Of a stretch of 64,000 bases of DNA, positions 1-10,423 are shown piece by piece. The DNA lies in NCBI GenBank assembly GCA_002205965.3, contig NADL03000488.1, positions 62,001 through 126,000 on the forward strand, read 5' to 3'. Numbering within the stretch: position 1 is the first letter of the stretch; each line of letters begins with the position of its first letter. A program made the position numbers and the translations under genes. A model generated the notes under the pieces. The model saw nothing but the letters and a program-made list of their open reading frames with translations. It was not told where the DNA came from and did no database searches. Source of the DNA: Kappaphycus alvarezii. Lineage: Eukaryota > Rhodophyta > Florideophyceae > Gigartinales > Solieriaceae.

Positions 1-188
1 AATGGTACCGCAGACAAGATATAACCGCGTCGCTCTGATGTTGAAGTCGGAAGCCTAGCATCCCATTACGGAACCTATAGATGCCGCTAAACTCCATGCT
101 TCGGCGACGCCGATAGGTTTCATACCGCCGGTTCCATCCCCGGCGGTCCCAGATAACCTTTCGGAAAAAGAGTAGAGGGAGACTCCCA

Positions 189-1502
189 TTGGAAGAGATT
201 GTCACCACGGACGCTGTTGCAAACCAATCTGGGGCCCACGGCCCACCTCCGCTACTAACAGAAATGGTAGTACTTCAGATAACACCCCGGATCCCGAAAT
301 GCAGCTGCTTGGGATCCCAAAAAATTGTAAATTCCAGTGACTTGGATCACCTCTACAAGCTTCAGCGTCCATGGATGAAGGTTACGAGCATGATGAACCC
401 AGACAGAGTCATGGTCATGGCGCGAATCAATTACAAGGTATACGTTGATATCGGCCTTCGACCAGGACTCATGCAGCGGACAGTCGCGGTTTTGGACACT
501 GGAGAAGGCCCTAACTTTGTCCGAATTTCGAAACTCCCACCGGAAGCGATGAACCGTCTATCTTATGGCCCGCTCCCGGACATCTGTGATGCAAATAACA
601 ATCCGTTGAGAACACTTGGGACCATTAAGTTACCCATCCGGTTGGGAAGATATCTTGCTCTGGTCCTGTTCATCGTATGTGAGAAGCTCGCCGCACTAGT
701 AATATTAGTAACGGATTTCTGCGACCGTTTCGTGGAATCCGTTCGTCCCAGAAAGAAGCTCGTTGAGTTCGGAGGAATTACGGTTCCAATAGTAAGAAGG
801 CCTTTAAAAAGGGCATCAAGTAAGAGACCGCTACCAACGGAACTGGAACCAAACCTGAAGGACGGAAGGGCATCGAACAACATTAGGATGTCCACCCGGG
901 TTACTTTTCCGCCACAAAGTCAATCATTTGTACTGATGACAGCGGACCGCTACGGCCTGATAGTTTTACAACCTGACTCAAGTTTCTACAACAAAATCGG
1001 ATTGGCAGCTGCAAATGGTATTGCACAAGTGGAAGCCGGGGTCCCATATCGGTTGTTGATCGCGAACTTCACCAAATCCCCTGTTACTCTTCATCGGTTG
1101 CAAATAGTTGCTCAAACATTACCTTATCCGTCAATAACAGTACCAAGCCAGCTTAGCTTCGAAGAGGTACTCGATATCACTGAAGAATTATACCCAGAGT
1201 ATAGTCCTGCACCAACGCCTGGTGGACAGCAGATCCCTGGGCTTAAAGAACACGAACAGAAAACTCTGAATGGAGAAGCTTTAATGCCAGAAAGGTCTAC
1301 AAAAGCAGTAAAATACTTAGACTGGAGCCACATAGACCCAACGTGGGCCATTCAATTCAAGGAAATGGTGAGCAAACACTCGAGTATGTGGGATGGTTCG
1401 CTGGGAGCAATCAATACTGTTGAGCATCACATCGAATTAATTCCTGGGACTCGTCCTATTGCTCAACTGCCTTACCGGTCTAGACCCAAGGCAAGGGAAT
1501 AA
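189..1502 (+). pseudogene. gypsy pol N-terminal part: aspartic protease and start of RT
   Basis: This open stretch of 437 codons begins at a TTG and is open upstream, so the true start is unknown. At about residues 85-115 it has a retropepsin-like segment with the motif LDTGEGPNF, which carries the DTG catalytic triad. At about 170-205 lies the second half of the protease fold, ending in a basic-proline segment. The C-terminal 40 residues (HHIELIPGTRPIAQLPYRS) are the conserved lead-in to gypsy reverse transcriptase. A TAA stop at 1500 interrupts what is otherwise the same frame as the RT that follows. In the family this region processes the Gag-Pol polyprotein. Here the second protease half reads ILVTDF where ILGTDF is expected, which fits decay. 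Confidence 0.8.
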
Positions 1503-2227
1503 GAAGCAACCGAGGTACAAGGAACGTTACAAGCAGGCGTAATTGAGCCCGCACAGTCATCATGGATTGGACCGGTGGTGTTAATTCCTAAGCCCGATGG
1601 GACGGTTCATTTATGGGTTGATTATAGAAAACTGAACTCCGTCACATTGAAGGACACTTACCTGTTACCAAGGATGGATGAATGCATTGACTCCTTAGGA
1701 GATGATTCAGTATTCACTACTTTTTCTTGAAACTCTGGTTACTGGCAAGTTCAAGTGGCGAAAGAGGGCAGAGACAAGACCGACTTCGTATGAAACGCAG
1801 GATTATATCGCTATAGGCGAATGCCATTCGGATTATGGAACGCACCTGCTACCTTTCAGAGCACCCCCGACATTCTTCTTTCATCATATCGATGGCGTTC
1901 CTGTCTCGTGTACCTTAAAGATGTCATCATTTTCTCTAAAAAACGGAGGAGCACATCGATCATGTCGAAGAAATTCTGCGGGTGTTGCAACATGCTGGTT
2001 TATCCTTCAATTTAAGGAAATGTACGTTTGGGTCCGATAAGGTCAAATAACTGGGACACATCATCAAGCCAGGAAGATTGGAAATATATTCTACCAGAGT
2101 ACCCGCACTTCGGCAGGCGAAGCACCCGACTACGCTTACTGAGCTTCGGAGTTTTCTCGGTCCTTGTAATGTGTACCGCCGCTTTATCAAAGAATATTAC
2201 AGCATCTAGGCACCACTTAAGAAGCTT
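1503..2227 (+). pseudogene. gypsy reverse transcriptase, inactivated
   Basis: Reading on in frame after the stop at 1500 gives the classic gypsy RT blocks: GVIEPAQSSWIGPVVLIPKP, then VDYRKLN, then LPRMDECIDSLG, then MPFGLWNAPATFQ and CLVYLKDVIIFSK. Stops occur near 1728 and 1791, and frameshifts after about 1955. The catalytic box that should read YLDD reads YLKD, so the first active-site aspartate is gone and the polymerase would be inactive even without the stops. The thumb region, with a tree of matches to LGHIIKPGRLEI, follows at 2045-2090 in another frame. No doubt about family; the breakpoints are approximate. Confidence 0.85.
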
Positions 2228-2993
2228 TTGCGAAAAGGTATGCCAACCAAGATAGAACCATTTGGTGCTACCGAAGAAGTATCTTTCCGGACCCTTATCG
2301 CAGAAATTTGGTTACCCATGGTATTGGCTTTGCCCAAAGCGGGAATCCCTTATTCAATAGACACGGACGCTAGTAATTATCAAGTAGCAGTCGCACTGTT
2401 CAAAAATACCCAACGGGGGAACGGAAACCCACTGGCTTCTTCTCTAGATCACTCAAGGAAGCCGCGACACGTTACATTGTCACAGAAAAAGAATTCCTGG
2501 CCGTGTTTTTGGCGTTAAAGATATTGCGACCCTACCTGCAGGGGGAGAAATGCACCATCCATACGGATCATTCCTCACTGGGGTGGTTAATGAGTGTCAC
2601 TGATCTATCGGGATAACTTATGCGCTGGAAGATCCGAATTTCGGATTTCGACTTTGAAGTTGCATATAAAAAGGGAAAAGAAAATACACACGCAGATGCA
2701 TTGTCAAGACTTAGTACCATCGGTGAAACTGTTGGAGATTTCGACGAGGAAGTACCGTGCTTTCTCGCAAAGGACTCCCCACTCTTGAGAAGGGGGGGCG
2801 TTGGACTCGTCCGCAAAAATCGAATCAATTTGCGACAATAATGCCGGGCAGATCCCAGAGTTTGATGAAATCGAGATTTCTTTTGACACTGCAGATCAAG
2901 TACTATCCATTCAAAACGGAAGTGAAGAAGAATTAGAATATAGGGCAAAGAGAAGGTGCAATGGCGAGCCATAAACGAGGTGCGAGTAACGAG
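2228..2993 (+). pseudogene. gypsy RNase H domain and pol linker, frameshifted
   Basis: The first part reads YSIDTDASNYQVAVALF, the start of retroviral-type RNase H with its DTDAS aspartate motif. Later parts, spread over the other frames, read like IHTDHSSLGWLM and then [14 protein letters not shown], the standard end of gypsy RNase H. At least three frameshifts separate these blocks. After a further shift near 2800 an acidic linker (EFDEIEISFDTADQ) continues to about 2975 and then coding similarity ends. In an intact element the integrase would come next; here it is absent, so the copy is 3' truncated or the rest has decayed beyond recognition. Confidence 0.8.
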
Positions 2994-3085
2994 AAATATA
3001 TGGGGCGTGTGTGATCACTTCACGGAGCAGATGGAATAGCTTAACTCAAACGCATTCGTAAAGTAAGCCTTAAAAAGGACGCAGT

Positions 3086-3161
3086 CGCTGGCCGCAAATG
3101 CGTAACATGTGAGTCAAAGGGCGTTAACTATGCTTTCATTTCACATTTGCAGCCAACAGCG
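3086..3161. repeat. 76-bp hairpin with near-perfect arms, MITE-like
   Basis: The arms CGCTG-GCCGCAAATGCG and CACATTTGCAGC-CAACAGCG are reverse complements apart from two transitions and a small bulge, and enclose about 37 bases. The inner part GGCCGCAAA equals the start of the Harbinger terminal repeat found at 47,782 in this window, so this may be a miniature relative. I see no clear target duplication around it. Confidence 0.5.
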
Positions 3162-4111
3162 TGCTGTAACACCCGTAGCTACGAGGGGAAGTCCTTATTA
3201 CAGCTGAGCTCGGCTGCTAGAAGTCTAGCGACGAAACGACGGAACAGGATGCCGATAATGATCGGACGAAGACGGCACTTGTCACCCAATGACTTGGGAG
3301 TGTCAATCAGAGTGGCTCGGCGAACCAAGGTTGAATAAGGAATGGATTTCTTCATTGGGAAGCATGCTTGAAAACTTATTGAGGAATGTGAGTGCGTTTG
3401 CGCCGGGTTCTGCCCCAGCCGGAGATCCCGCAAGGAGAGAATGGATAGCGGGTCGGATTTTGTCAAGTCCTGGGGCAAAATGCAGAAGGAGGGCCAGGAG
3501 AGCGCGTTGGATGATAAAATCATGAACAATAGCAGGGGAGGGAAGTAGAGGGCGGGGTAGGGGTGTTTAAGGGATGGAGGAAGGAGAACGAAGGGCTTGT
3601 ATCATAAGGAATGTCTCGAAGGAAGGGGGAACCGATATGTAGGTCTGAAGAAGAGAAGAAGAAGCCTTTGCTTGGTGATCGTCTCGTCTCGAATGTAGCG
3701 CTTTCATTGTTAAGCTGGGAGAGGGGAGAGTGGGGTAGGTTGACTGCTGGTGCATAAGCGGAATGGCTTACAGACATCGGGTGTACAAATCCTCCAATTT
3801 ACCGCCGTGGCTAGCGTGAAGCGAAAACGCAAAGTGGAGACCAAGGCGGAGGAAGAGCGGTTGCTAGTATCCTGTCGGACATTGCAGCGGGTGAAAAGCT
3901 TTTGGACCGCGAAAATGCTCGCAAATGCTCCGTGTGGTGGCGCTCGGACCGGCTGGAGACAAAGCCGGTGAAGAGATCGTGGTACAGGCGATGGAGGCCG
4001 GCGCGTAGGCGGTTGGGAAAGTATTTGAGGGTCGATACGTAAGCAGGGAACATGATGTTAGGGGTAGGACACTGATGATATTCTGTAGCGTGGCTCATGA
4101 TGAAAATTGTT

Positions 4112-5483
4112 TTACTTAGGAGTCGGAAGAGGGGATGTAATCAAGGATGAGTGAAGAAAACTGGTTGCCGTTCTGAGTAGGCGCGGAGTGGTCGGCGGTG
4201 GCTGGCCACTCTGGGGTGAGCGCAAAGGCTGCAGTGGGCACAGAGCCTGTGGAAGAGGGAGCAGGGGGTGAGCAATCGTGGTCCAGCCGTATGAATCAGG
4301 ATGGAGACTTGTCGGGCGTGGACACTTGGTTCGTGTTGAACGGAGAGGTGGGGGCAGAGATTCGACGCGGAAGCCAGCGTTGGGACATGAGAGGGATGGT
4401 ACACAGTGCGCTCGGCGACTCAAAAGGCGGCAGCGAATGACAGAACGGGTATATGGGAGCAGTAGACTCGAACCGCGCAATATATTTGCGCAACTTCGGG
4501 AGCATAGAGGCCATCCCCTCATGGATAAGGTAGTTGGTATCGAACGTCATGATGTTGGAGAACGCCAGTGTGGGAGCAGAGAAATTTTTAGACTGGGCGC
4601 CGTCCGCCTTGAAAGCATTTTAGGCGGGCTGAATGAAGCTAACATCATGTTCAGCAGCCTAAAAGTAGAAACTATAGGAAGCTGCTGTCCATACTACGCA
4701 AAAAGAGCCCAGAAAACCGCCATTTGCGACAGCGCGTTGTAACTAAAAGGTTCCATTAACGGCGGAGCTTGCTGAGGAGGTGATTCAGAGGAATATGTTC
4801 TTGTTTCCACCAAAAAGTTCACGAGGGGTCCGTCGAACTGTACAGACAAATTTTTGGGAGACGCATGAGGCAGGAATATCCTGCTGTTCGGCCACTCCAC
4901 CGCGGCCCAAGACGGGGAGACACATGAACGGCTTGGCCGAGGGCTTGCGTGTTGCAGCCTGAAGATACAGGGAGGCAGGGGGTGTCGAAACGGCAGATAA
5001 GTCGGCGGGTTTTTTGTCGGTAGCTGGACCGTCGGCAACAACAGAATGAACAGGATCCTGAATTCCAAGCGAGGGGCCCGATGAGTCGGCTAACAGCATT
5101 CTAGCAAGGAAGGCGACTATAGAGATGACAGAGCGAAAAAGAGGGTTGTTGCGGAAGGAAGAGATCAGAGCTTGGACTCTCACCTCGGGGAGTTAGTTGT
5201 TCCCTTTTCCATCGGCGCCATTTTCACCCTATCACAGGTCTCAATTTTTCATCCTCTCACGCCATGCCCGAGAAGAATTTTCCCGGAAACACTCGGTTTA
5301 CATGGAGATCATCTCGTGCAAGACTTGCACAGAGCCCACAGGATCAACCGACATGATGGCCAAGTAAACCTTCTCGCAAAAGACATCACAAAAGCTGCTC
5401 ATCATCCTGTCGTAGAGCCACTCCATGGTCTCCGCTGCACCAGACCACCATATGAGCAATTGGGAGCAGCGGAGGGACCGACT
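4112..5483 (-). pseudogene. Unrecognised decayed protein-coding region
   Basis: I do not recognise this. On the minus strand several long stretches in different frames have protein-like composition: one at about 5480-5330 (with ETMEWLYDRMMSSFCDVFCE), one of 132 codons at 5183-4785 (Ser/Pro/Ala-rich, ending in a basic segment), one at about 4950-4694, and one at 4550-4296 (with LIHEGMASMLPKLRKYIARF). They follow one another in order, as expected for a single frameshifted gene, perhaps a Gag-like or other transposon-encoded protein. Similar fragments continue weakly to 3811-4098. No catalytic or zinc-binding motif is visible. GC is higher than in the surrounding desert. A function cannot be assigned. 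Confidence 0.35.
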
Positions 5484-5592
5484 TTTTTGATGTTACCTTT
5501 GTGAATCCCCTCGCTTCCTCCAATAGGAGAGTGAGGGCCTTCAACCCGATTTCCTCTCTGAATGCGGCGCGAAATGCGAAGGAGAGAAGATA

Positions 5593-7340
5593 TCAATCCT
5601 TCATCGCGATCTCTACCAGAGGTAGGTTCGTGCCTGTGCCAATCTCAACTCTTGGAGGGTAGCACCCGGATGCATGTACACTGCTGGATGAAGTGACAAG
5701 GAACGTGTCCGTGAGGGCATTGGAGACGTATGGAAAGGTTCGGCGTTTTTTGATGCAAAGGCACGCTGCAGCAGCCGTCATGTCCAATGAGGCCTACGTG
5801 GTGGCTGGCCTGTAGGTATTGTAGCCTTTTAGTGAGCGTAGTTTCTTCCCCATTAATATGTCGGCATACCTTTTTGAGTCGATTGTGGTTGTTTGGAAAG
5901 CCTTCGGATAGATCGAATATATCTTCTCAGTGTAAAGCACCCAAAACGTCTCCTTATTGACATCGGGCACTCAGCAAAAATCCTCCAGTAGGCTAAAAGT
6001 GTGCCTTCCTCGCGTGCGTCGCTATTCGCCCACTTCTTTTGCCCTGTGATCATCCTCAATAAGCATAATCTCCCAACTTCCAATCGCTTGGGTTTCACCA
6101 CGGCCGCTGTTGTATTTCACTTCACAGACCTTACAGCTTTAAACGAATTCACTGCATATACTGTACTGTGGATTCAAACCACTGGTAACCTTGCAGCCAG
6201 GGCTACTAGGCACTTTGCTGTCATTACAATTTCCTTACAGTTCTGAACACAGCGTTTGACCCCATTGGTACACTTGGAATAGTTACGGGCGAGTTGCACA
6301 CTGGGATATTACATCATTGCTTTACCAATCAAAAGTCGCCTTGCTATCCCATGCCATCTGGACCAATGTACTTCTTACATCTTGTCAGAGTATGTCACTC
6401 TTGCCGACTATAATTCTGAAAGCGCTACTTACGATACCGTCAGGGCTGTTTTACGGAATACCTTTGAATTCGCTACTGTTAGACTGCATTTTCCGTTAGT
6501 TTGTAGCTATCTTCAGTTCTATATAAACCCTGGTTTGGAGCGGCCGGCTTTACCCAGCCAGCCTCAACCAAAGTTTCAACCACAGTTCTACCTTGATCTG
6601 CTCGTGTGCACTTAACACCCCACAGCCGCTATCCTGCTGCACACTCGACAAAAGCTCATCCCCTCCATTATATAGAGCTTAGCATCCTACATATTCGTAC
6701 ATGCACTCGGAATAAAAGCTTCGGTGTGAAAATTAACCCATAGCTTTCGCCTCGAGGCAACTGAGCTTTCCCTCAGTGAAGCCTATTAGATCGGCGCTGC
6801 AAGTAAATTCATGTGTTCTATTTCAATGGGTTTCTGTTTCCGCACGAGTTAATGCCTAGCTCGGTGTTCCCTTGAAACAGGGAGAAAGTGGTTTCTCAGG
6901 GCGCGAGACAATTGCTTCCCGCAGCTGCAGGACAAAACCCAATTGAATAACTTGAAATACATATCATAACCCACAAGCTAGCAACGCCAATGAATAATGC
7001 ATGCCCGTTTCCTCAGGAAAATCCCTCGGAAATGTTCATCAATTCGTTTCATTACGACATCCACCGGAACAAAGATGACGGTACCTAACTGGCTACTCCC
7101 AAAATATAGCAGTACACTAATGATTACGGGAGCATAACCTCTAGAATTAAACATGCGAAAATTGCAGACCTCTCATCATACACACCCCATTGATGAAACC
7201 GTTAGCGGCCGCGTCCCAGTGCGCTACCACTTCTACATACTACAGTCACCTGAAGCACCTGGGCCAAGAATCCACCATAAAATAATGGTCTGCCATTCTT
7301 AAATTGGCCTGCTCCTGCCATTGTAATTTATGCGCCCACT
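5593..7340. other. Mixed spacer with short decayed frames, no gene recognised
   Basis: The stretch holds a minus-strand frame of about 80 codons at 6101-5853, rich in Arg and Lys, and short plus-strand frames at 6001-6246 and 6382-6615. None shows a known domain and their boundaries look accidental. From about 6730 to 7340 I see nothing beyond ordinary non-coding sequence. Confidence 0.35.
6518..6527 (+). promoter_or_regulatory. Candidate TATA box
   Basis: The sequence TCTATATAAA is followed by about 150 bases of C- and A-rich sequence, the composition of many fungal 5' leaders or LTR R-U5 regions. No clear ORF follows, so it may be the relic of an LTR promoter. Evidence is composition only. 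Confidence 0.25.
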
Positions 7341-7477
7341 TCCTGGGTTATGGTAACCTACATGGAGACTGACAGGGTATAATTGGAGCCAAGGGAAAAA
7401 GAAACCACCAATTACCCGAGATTAGAGTTGTTGTAAGCGAATGAAGTGCTGTAGTAGACGTTAACGAAAACGGACGA

Positions 7478-7547
7478 GTGGCGAAAGTGGAAAGATTTGG
7501 GTGTGTTACTCTAGGAAGATATATCCGATCCGAAAGTAGCGAAAGTG
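7478..7547 (+). mobile_element. Mini-insertion, 46 bp, flanked by 12-bp direct repeats (copy 1)
   Basis: A 46-bp segment at 7490-7535 starts GAAAGATTTGGGTGT and contains GATATATCCGATC. It is flanked by GTGGCGAAAGTG at 7478-7489 and GTAGCGAAAGTG at 7536-7547 (11 of 12 identical). The same segment, with the same left end, recurs at 30,729-30,771 between a different, perfect 12-bp repeat. Shared insert, different flanks and equal duplication length together point to transposition. Read on the minus strand the fixed end is the 3' end and the variable end is the 5' end, as for target-primed insertion. Confidence 0.6.
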
Positions 7548-8876
7548 AACGAAGGGTCACTTCTATAGTAGCCAATTCTAAACGCGCAGGCTCTTTCACC
7601 TAGATTCGAAGCCAGAGATCTGCTCAAAGGGTTTAGTTCGGAGTTGACTCCCAACTTGCCTTCCGTCCCCTTTGGGAAGCAGTTTACTAGGCTTCGCCGG
7701 AAATTCACCTCGAAATAAAATGTAAGAAAAACTACAAAAACCACTGGAAATTCAGAAAAAAACTTCTTGCGAACAGAGAGAATTCTGCAGAAGGTACATA
7801 AAAGAAACTAAAAAATCTACTCCTTAAACCATCCATCCTCTAAATCAGAACCTAGCACATCCTTCGAGACGAGGGAAACATCCATGCAGTCTCCACAGAT
7901 ACACCTGATCGGCTCATGATTTTATAACCCTGCCTACAGAAAATACAGCTCACTAGATGTCCCTTCAACCAGATCCATGGACGAGACCATTTGTTCTATC
8001 TAGTTTATTCCTTTATCTCCCATGTGACCCAGTTAGACCTTCTCTTCAGCTTTGCCAACCAAAGTTTAGCTCTGATTCCCTTGGACTATCAACTTGGCCC
8101 AGGTTGATTCATTATCTTGAGGATCTACTTCTGTCGATTACTCTGGAAGATCCTGTCTTCCTGACATGACGAAGATACAGGTACCTGATCTTGTCGATTA
8201 CTCCGGGAACTAGTCTTTCCCTGAAATAACGAAAGTGAAGGAGGAGGACTACCGTTCAGCTACCCCGAGGTTTCGCGCACTAAGAGTATCTGAATCACTG
8301 AGGTAAGAATTCAAGCTCCTTGACCTGAACACACTACAAGCATCTACCTCTCATTCTGTTTAGCGACAATATTAGAGAGTTTTTAATCAAATAACAAATG
8401 AGTAATATTACAACTATCATCAATCTACTTATGGGGTGTTACTGAGGACAAATATATGGATTAGAAGAAAAAAAAACTTCACGAAACAGAAATAAGGGAC
8501 TGAGATAACACGGGGATTCAGGAACTATCGGATATGCGTGAAAAACAGTGTATACTAATTTCTCACCTAAATCCTTTTTTGAAGTAAATCGTTATCGTCT
8601 TCACTTTTCGTATGGAATATGTAGTGCAATATACGGAAAAAACTTTGCAAAGGTATCAAAAAGAAATTTCTAAGGCAATGAGCGGGAAATGGTCGTTGAC
8701 CGTGCAACTACAGGGCGTCCGAAGGGCCCTCTTTCTGTTTAAGCCCTGTGAGGGGAAGCAGCTCGGTGTGTTAGGAGACGTGTGGTAGAGGCTTGATAAG
8801 AAAGAAAGCACTGAAAGTACACTAGAAGGATTTAGTGCCAAAGGCAAGTGCTGTGGTGACGGTCTGAAGGACTTAG
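7548..8876. other. Spacer without recognised genes
   Basis: Short frames exist on both strands but none has a recognisable domain. The only structure I can support is the tandem duplication at 8124-8243. The stretch from 8300 to 8650 is AT-rich. Confidence 0.4.
8124..8243. repeat. Two-copy diverged tandem repeat, unit about 59 bp
   Basis: Copy one contains CTGTCGATTACTCTGGAAGA and ends GACGAAGATACAGG. Copy two contains CTTGTCGATTACTCCGGGAA and ends AACGAAAGTGAAGG. By eye about three quarters of positions agree. It is probably a local duplication of unknown age. Confidence 0.5.
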
Positions 8877-9314
8877 ATGAAGCGATGGAGCCGTGGGCAA
8901 CTGGACAAAGCGGCAGAGTCCGAGCACGCAGCGGCGGGCGACGCCCTGCAAGGGGATTTTGATCCTCCCAAAGGGGACGGCGGTAAGCCATCGAGGGGTC
9001 AATACGAGCCCTCGACGGGGAACTGGCGCCGCGCTAACACTGCTAGAGATACATGTCCTCTCTGGGAACAGGGCTGCACGGCCAAAAACAAGATAGTTAG
9101 CGCAACACGCGCAACGGAGGGAAGAAGGGGCAAAGCCTCGGAGGTGATTAGGCCAAGAGGCTACAAAGTGGTGACCAAAGAAGGTAAGCAGGCTATAGCC
9201 AGCAACGTGGGAGCCGCTTTTGAGTTCATAAAGGTGGGGCGCGAGGGTAGAGGTGCAGTTCTTGCTCCAAATTTTAGTGGCTCTTTACTTTGGCCGCTAC
9301 TAGCTGCCCGCTGA
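8877..9314 (+). CDS. Uncharacterised 145-codon ORF in a GC-rich island
   Basis: The frame starts with ATG and runs 145 codons to TGA. The protein is rich in Gly, Arg, Ala and Lys, has no membrane segment, and ends in a stretch (EVIRPRGYKVVTKEGKQAIA) that looks folded. I recognise no domain. A 111-codon frame on the opposite strand overlaps it, so the openness may be a consequence of high GC. The island differs sharply from the AT-rich sequence on both sides and may be the remains of a mobile element. Real gene, pseudogene and chance are all possible. Confidence 0.25.
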   Translation: MKRWSRGQLDKAAESEHAAAGDALQGDFDPPKGDGGKPSRGQYEPSTGNWRRANTARDTCPLWEQGCTAKNKIVSATRATEGRRGKASEVIRPRGYKVVTKEGKQAIASNVGAAFEFIKVGREGRGAVLAPNFSGSLLWPLLAAR

Positions 9315-9412
9315 TAAACATTAAGTTGGCAGTTAGGCTGCTCAAAAAATAGGACACGCGTCGCCTAGTTATATACTGTACACTAAATAAAAATCAGGGG
9401 CATTTGACGGCC

Positions 9413-9439
9413 GGCGGCACGCCGCCATGGGTCCATGGC
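9413..9439. repeat. Two overlapping GC-rich palindromes
   Basis: GGCGGC-AC-GCCGCC is followed, overlapping by three bases, by GCCATGG-GT-CCATGGC. Each is a perfect stem (6 and 7 bp) with a two-base loop. They mark the right end of the GC-rich island that starts near 8650, which is where a terminal hairpin of a mobile element could lie. Confidence 0.4.
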
Positions 9440-9479
9440 CCAGTAGACACTTGTCCTTTCAGGACAGTAAGAATTAGAG

Positions 9480-10029
9480 TCCTGCAATGATCGAATTTCG
9501 ATCAGCAAAAATGGATTATCGATCCTTACAGTGAACCCGGAGGGTCATTACATTACAGAATATCCATATATTTTCCTCTCCATGACAAAATACTAGTTTA
9601 ACTTCTCCTTTTTCATAAGAAACAACAGCCTGCCCCCTTCCTTTCTATCCAGAAATCTGTTCAAGATCTTTTGAGGATATTTTTCCACGCAGAACTGTAA
9701 ATATGTTCACCTATGCATCTGTGAAATGATGTCCTCACACTTAGTGGGCTCTTTAATCATGGTTACGTCTCATGCTCAATTTTTAAATTTTTTTGTTGAT
9801 TTTTTTGTTTACTAGAACTAGCGATCTTTTATTGGCATTATTTAGCCCATTGGGCCTGCCAAACTTCATTCTCGGTTTGACAGCGACAAAACTTTAGCCT
9901 TCCGCACCTTTCACAAATGATCAACCCCCACCTCCGCTGTACCACAAAAAAATCGGAAGGCAAGGCCGCATCAACGGTCTGACCTTTCTTCAGCACACGC
10001 CGACGGAATTCAATAATCACCACCTCAGA
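9480..10029. other. AT-rich spacer, nothing supported
   Basis: I see poly-T runs near 9780-9815 and a short minus-strand open frame at 10,023-9,838 with a CxxC and CxC arrangement but a GTG start and no family resemblance. No gene can be supported. Confidence 0.4.
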
Positions 10030-10423
10030 ATGGACCCCGAGCGAATTCGGGAGTGGTGTATTTAGAACTATTTAGAAGATTCTCAGTAGACTTAGGAGGC
10101 TGCGAAGGTTGAGGAAGCTGATGTTTTGGCGGAGGAACAAGAGTAGATGGTAGGTGCTTTGAGCCATCAATATACCATCAGAGCTCGGGCGCCGACTATG
10201 GAGGAAAACGAGGGGGTAAAGGATCTAATTTAGATTTTAGACTCACTAGAACGAGAAGTAGCAAAGATAGAGGTTGATCAAATGGGGTTCGATGACTGAG
10301 ATAAGTATGAGATGGATATTAATCATCACAAGCTGCTTGATTGGATTTACAAGGCATTTATTGGAGGTACGGATATTTCAGAGGATTTTCTCTGATCTTG
10401 AGAGTGGTGATTTTGAGGAGTAA
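10030..10423 (+). pseudogene. Decayed acidic ORF of unknown family
   Basis: From the ATG, one reading frame stays protein-like for about 120 codons although six in-frame stops (TAG, TGA) interrupt it. A single extra T near 10,390 shifts the last 11 codons, which then end SDLESGDFEE and a TAA stop. The protein is acidic throughout (EEADVLAEEQE, then KYEMDINHHKLLDWIYKAF). Loss mainly by stops, with little frameshift, is what C-to-T transitions at CAG, CAA and TGG codons produce. I do not recognise the family. It could be the accessory protein of a transposon. Confidence 0.45.

Larger units (their letters stand above)
1..2993 (+). mobile_element. Ty3/gypsy LTR retrotransposon, truncated and decayed pol
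   Basis: Protease, reverse transcriptase and RNase H fragments lie in the order protease-RT-RNase H on the plus strand, as in Ty3/gypsy pol. The left end is cut by the window edge, so gag and the 5' LTR cannot be seen. The right end stops soon after RNase H, and no integrase zinc finger or DDE core follows. The frame is broken by stop codons and several frameshifts, so the copy is dead. The class is clear from the protein motifs; the exact right border is a guess. Confidence 0.85.

Noticed and set aside
7590-7630. GATTCGAA resembling a tRNA T-arm in either orientation
   Set aside because: Flanking bases do not form the required stems.
9838-10023. Minus-strand 61-codon frame with CxxC and CxC
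   Set aside because: It starts at GTG, shows no family resemblance, and abuts the ATG of the divergent decayed ORF. Too weak to call a zinc-binding gene.
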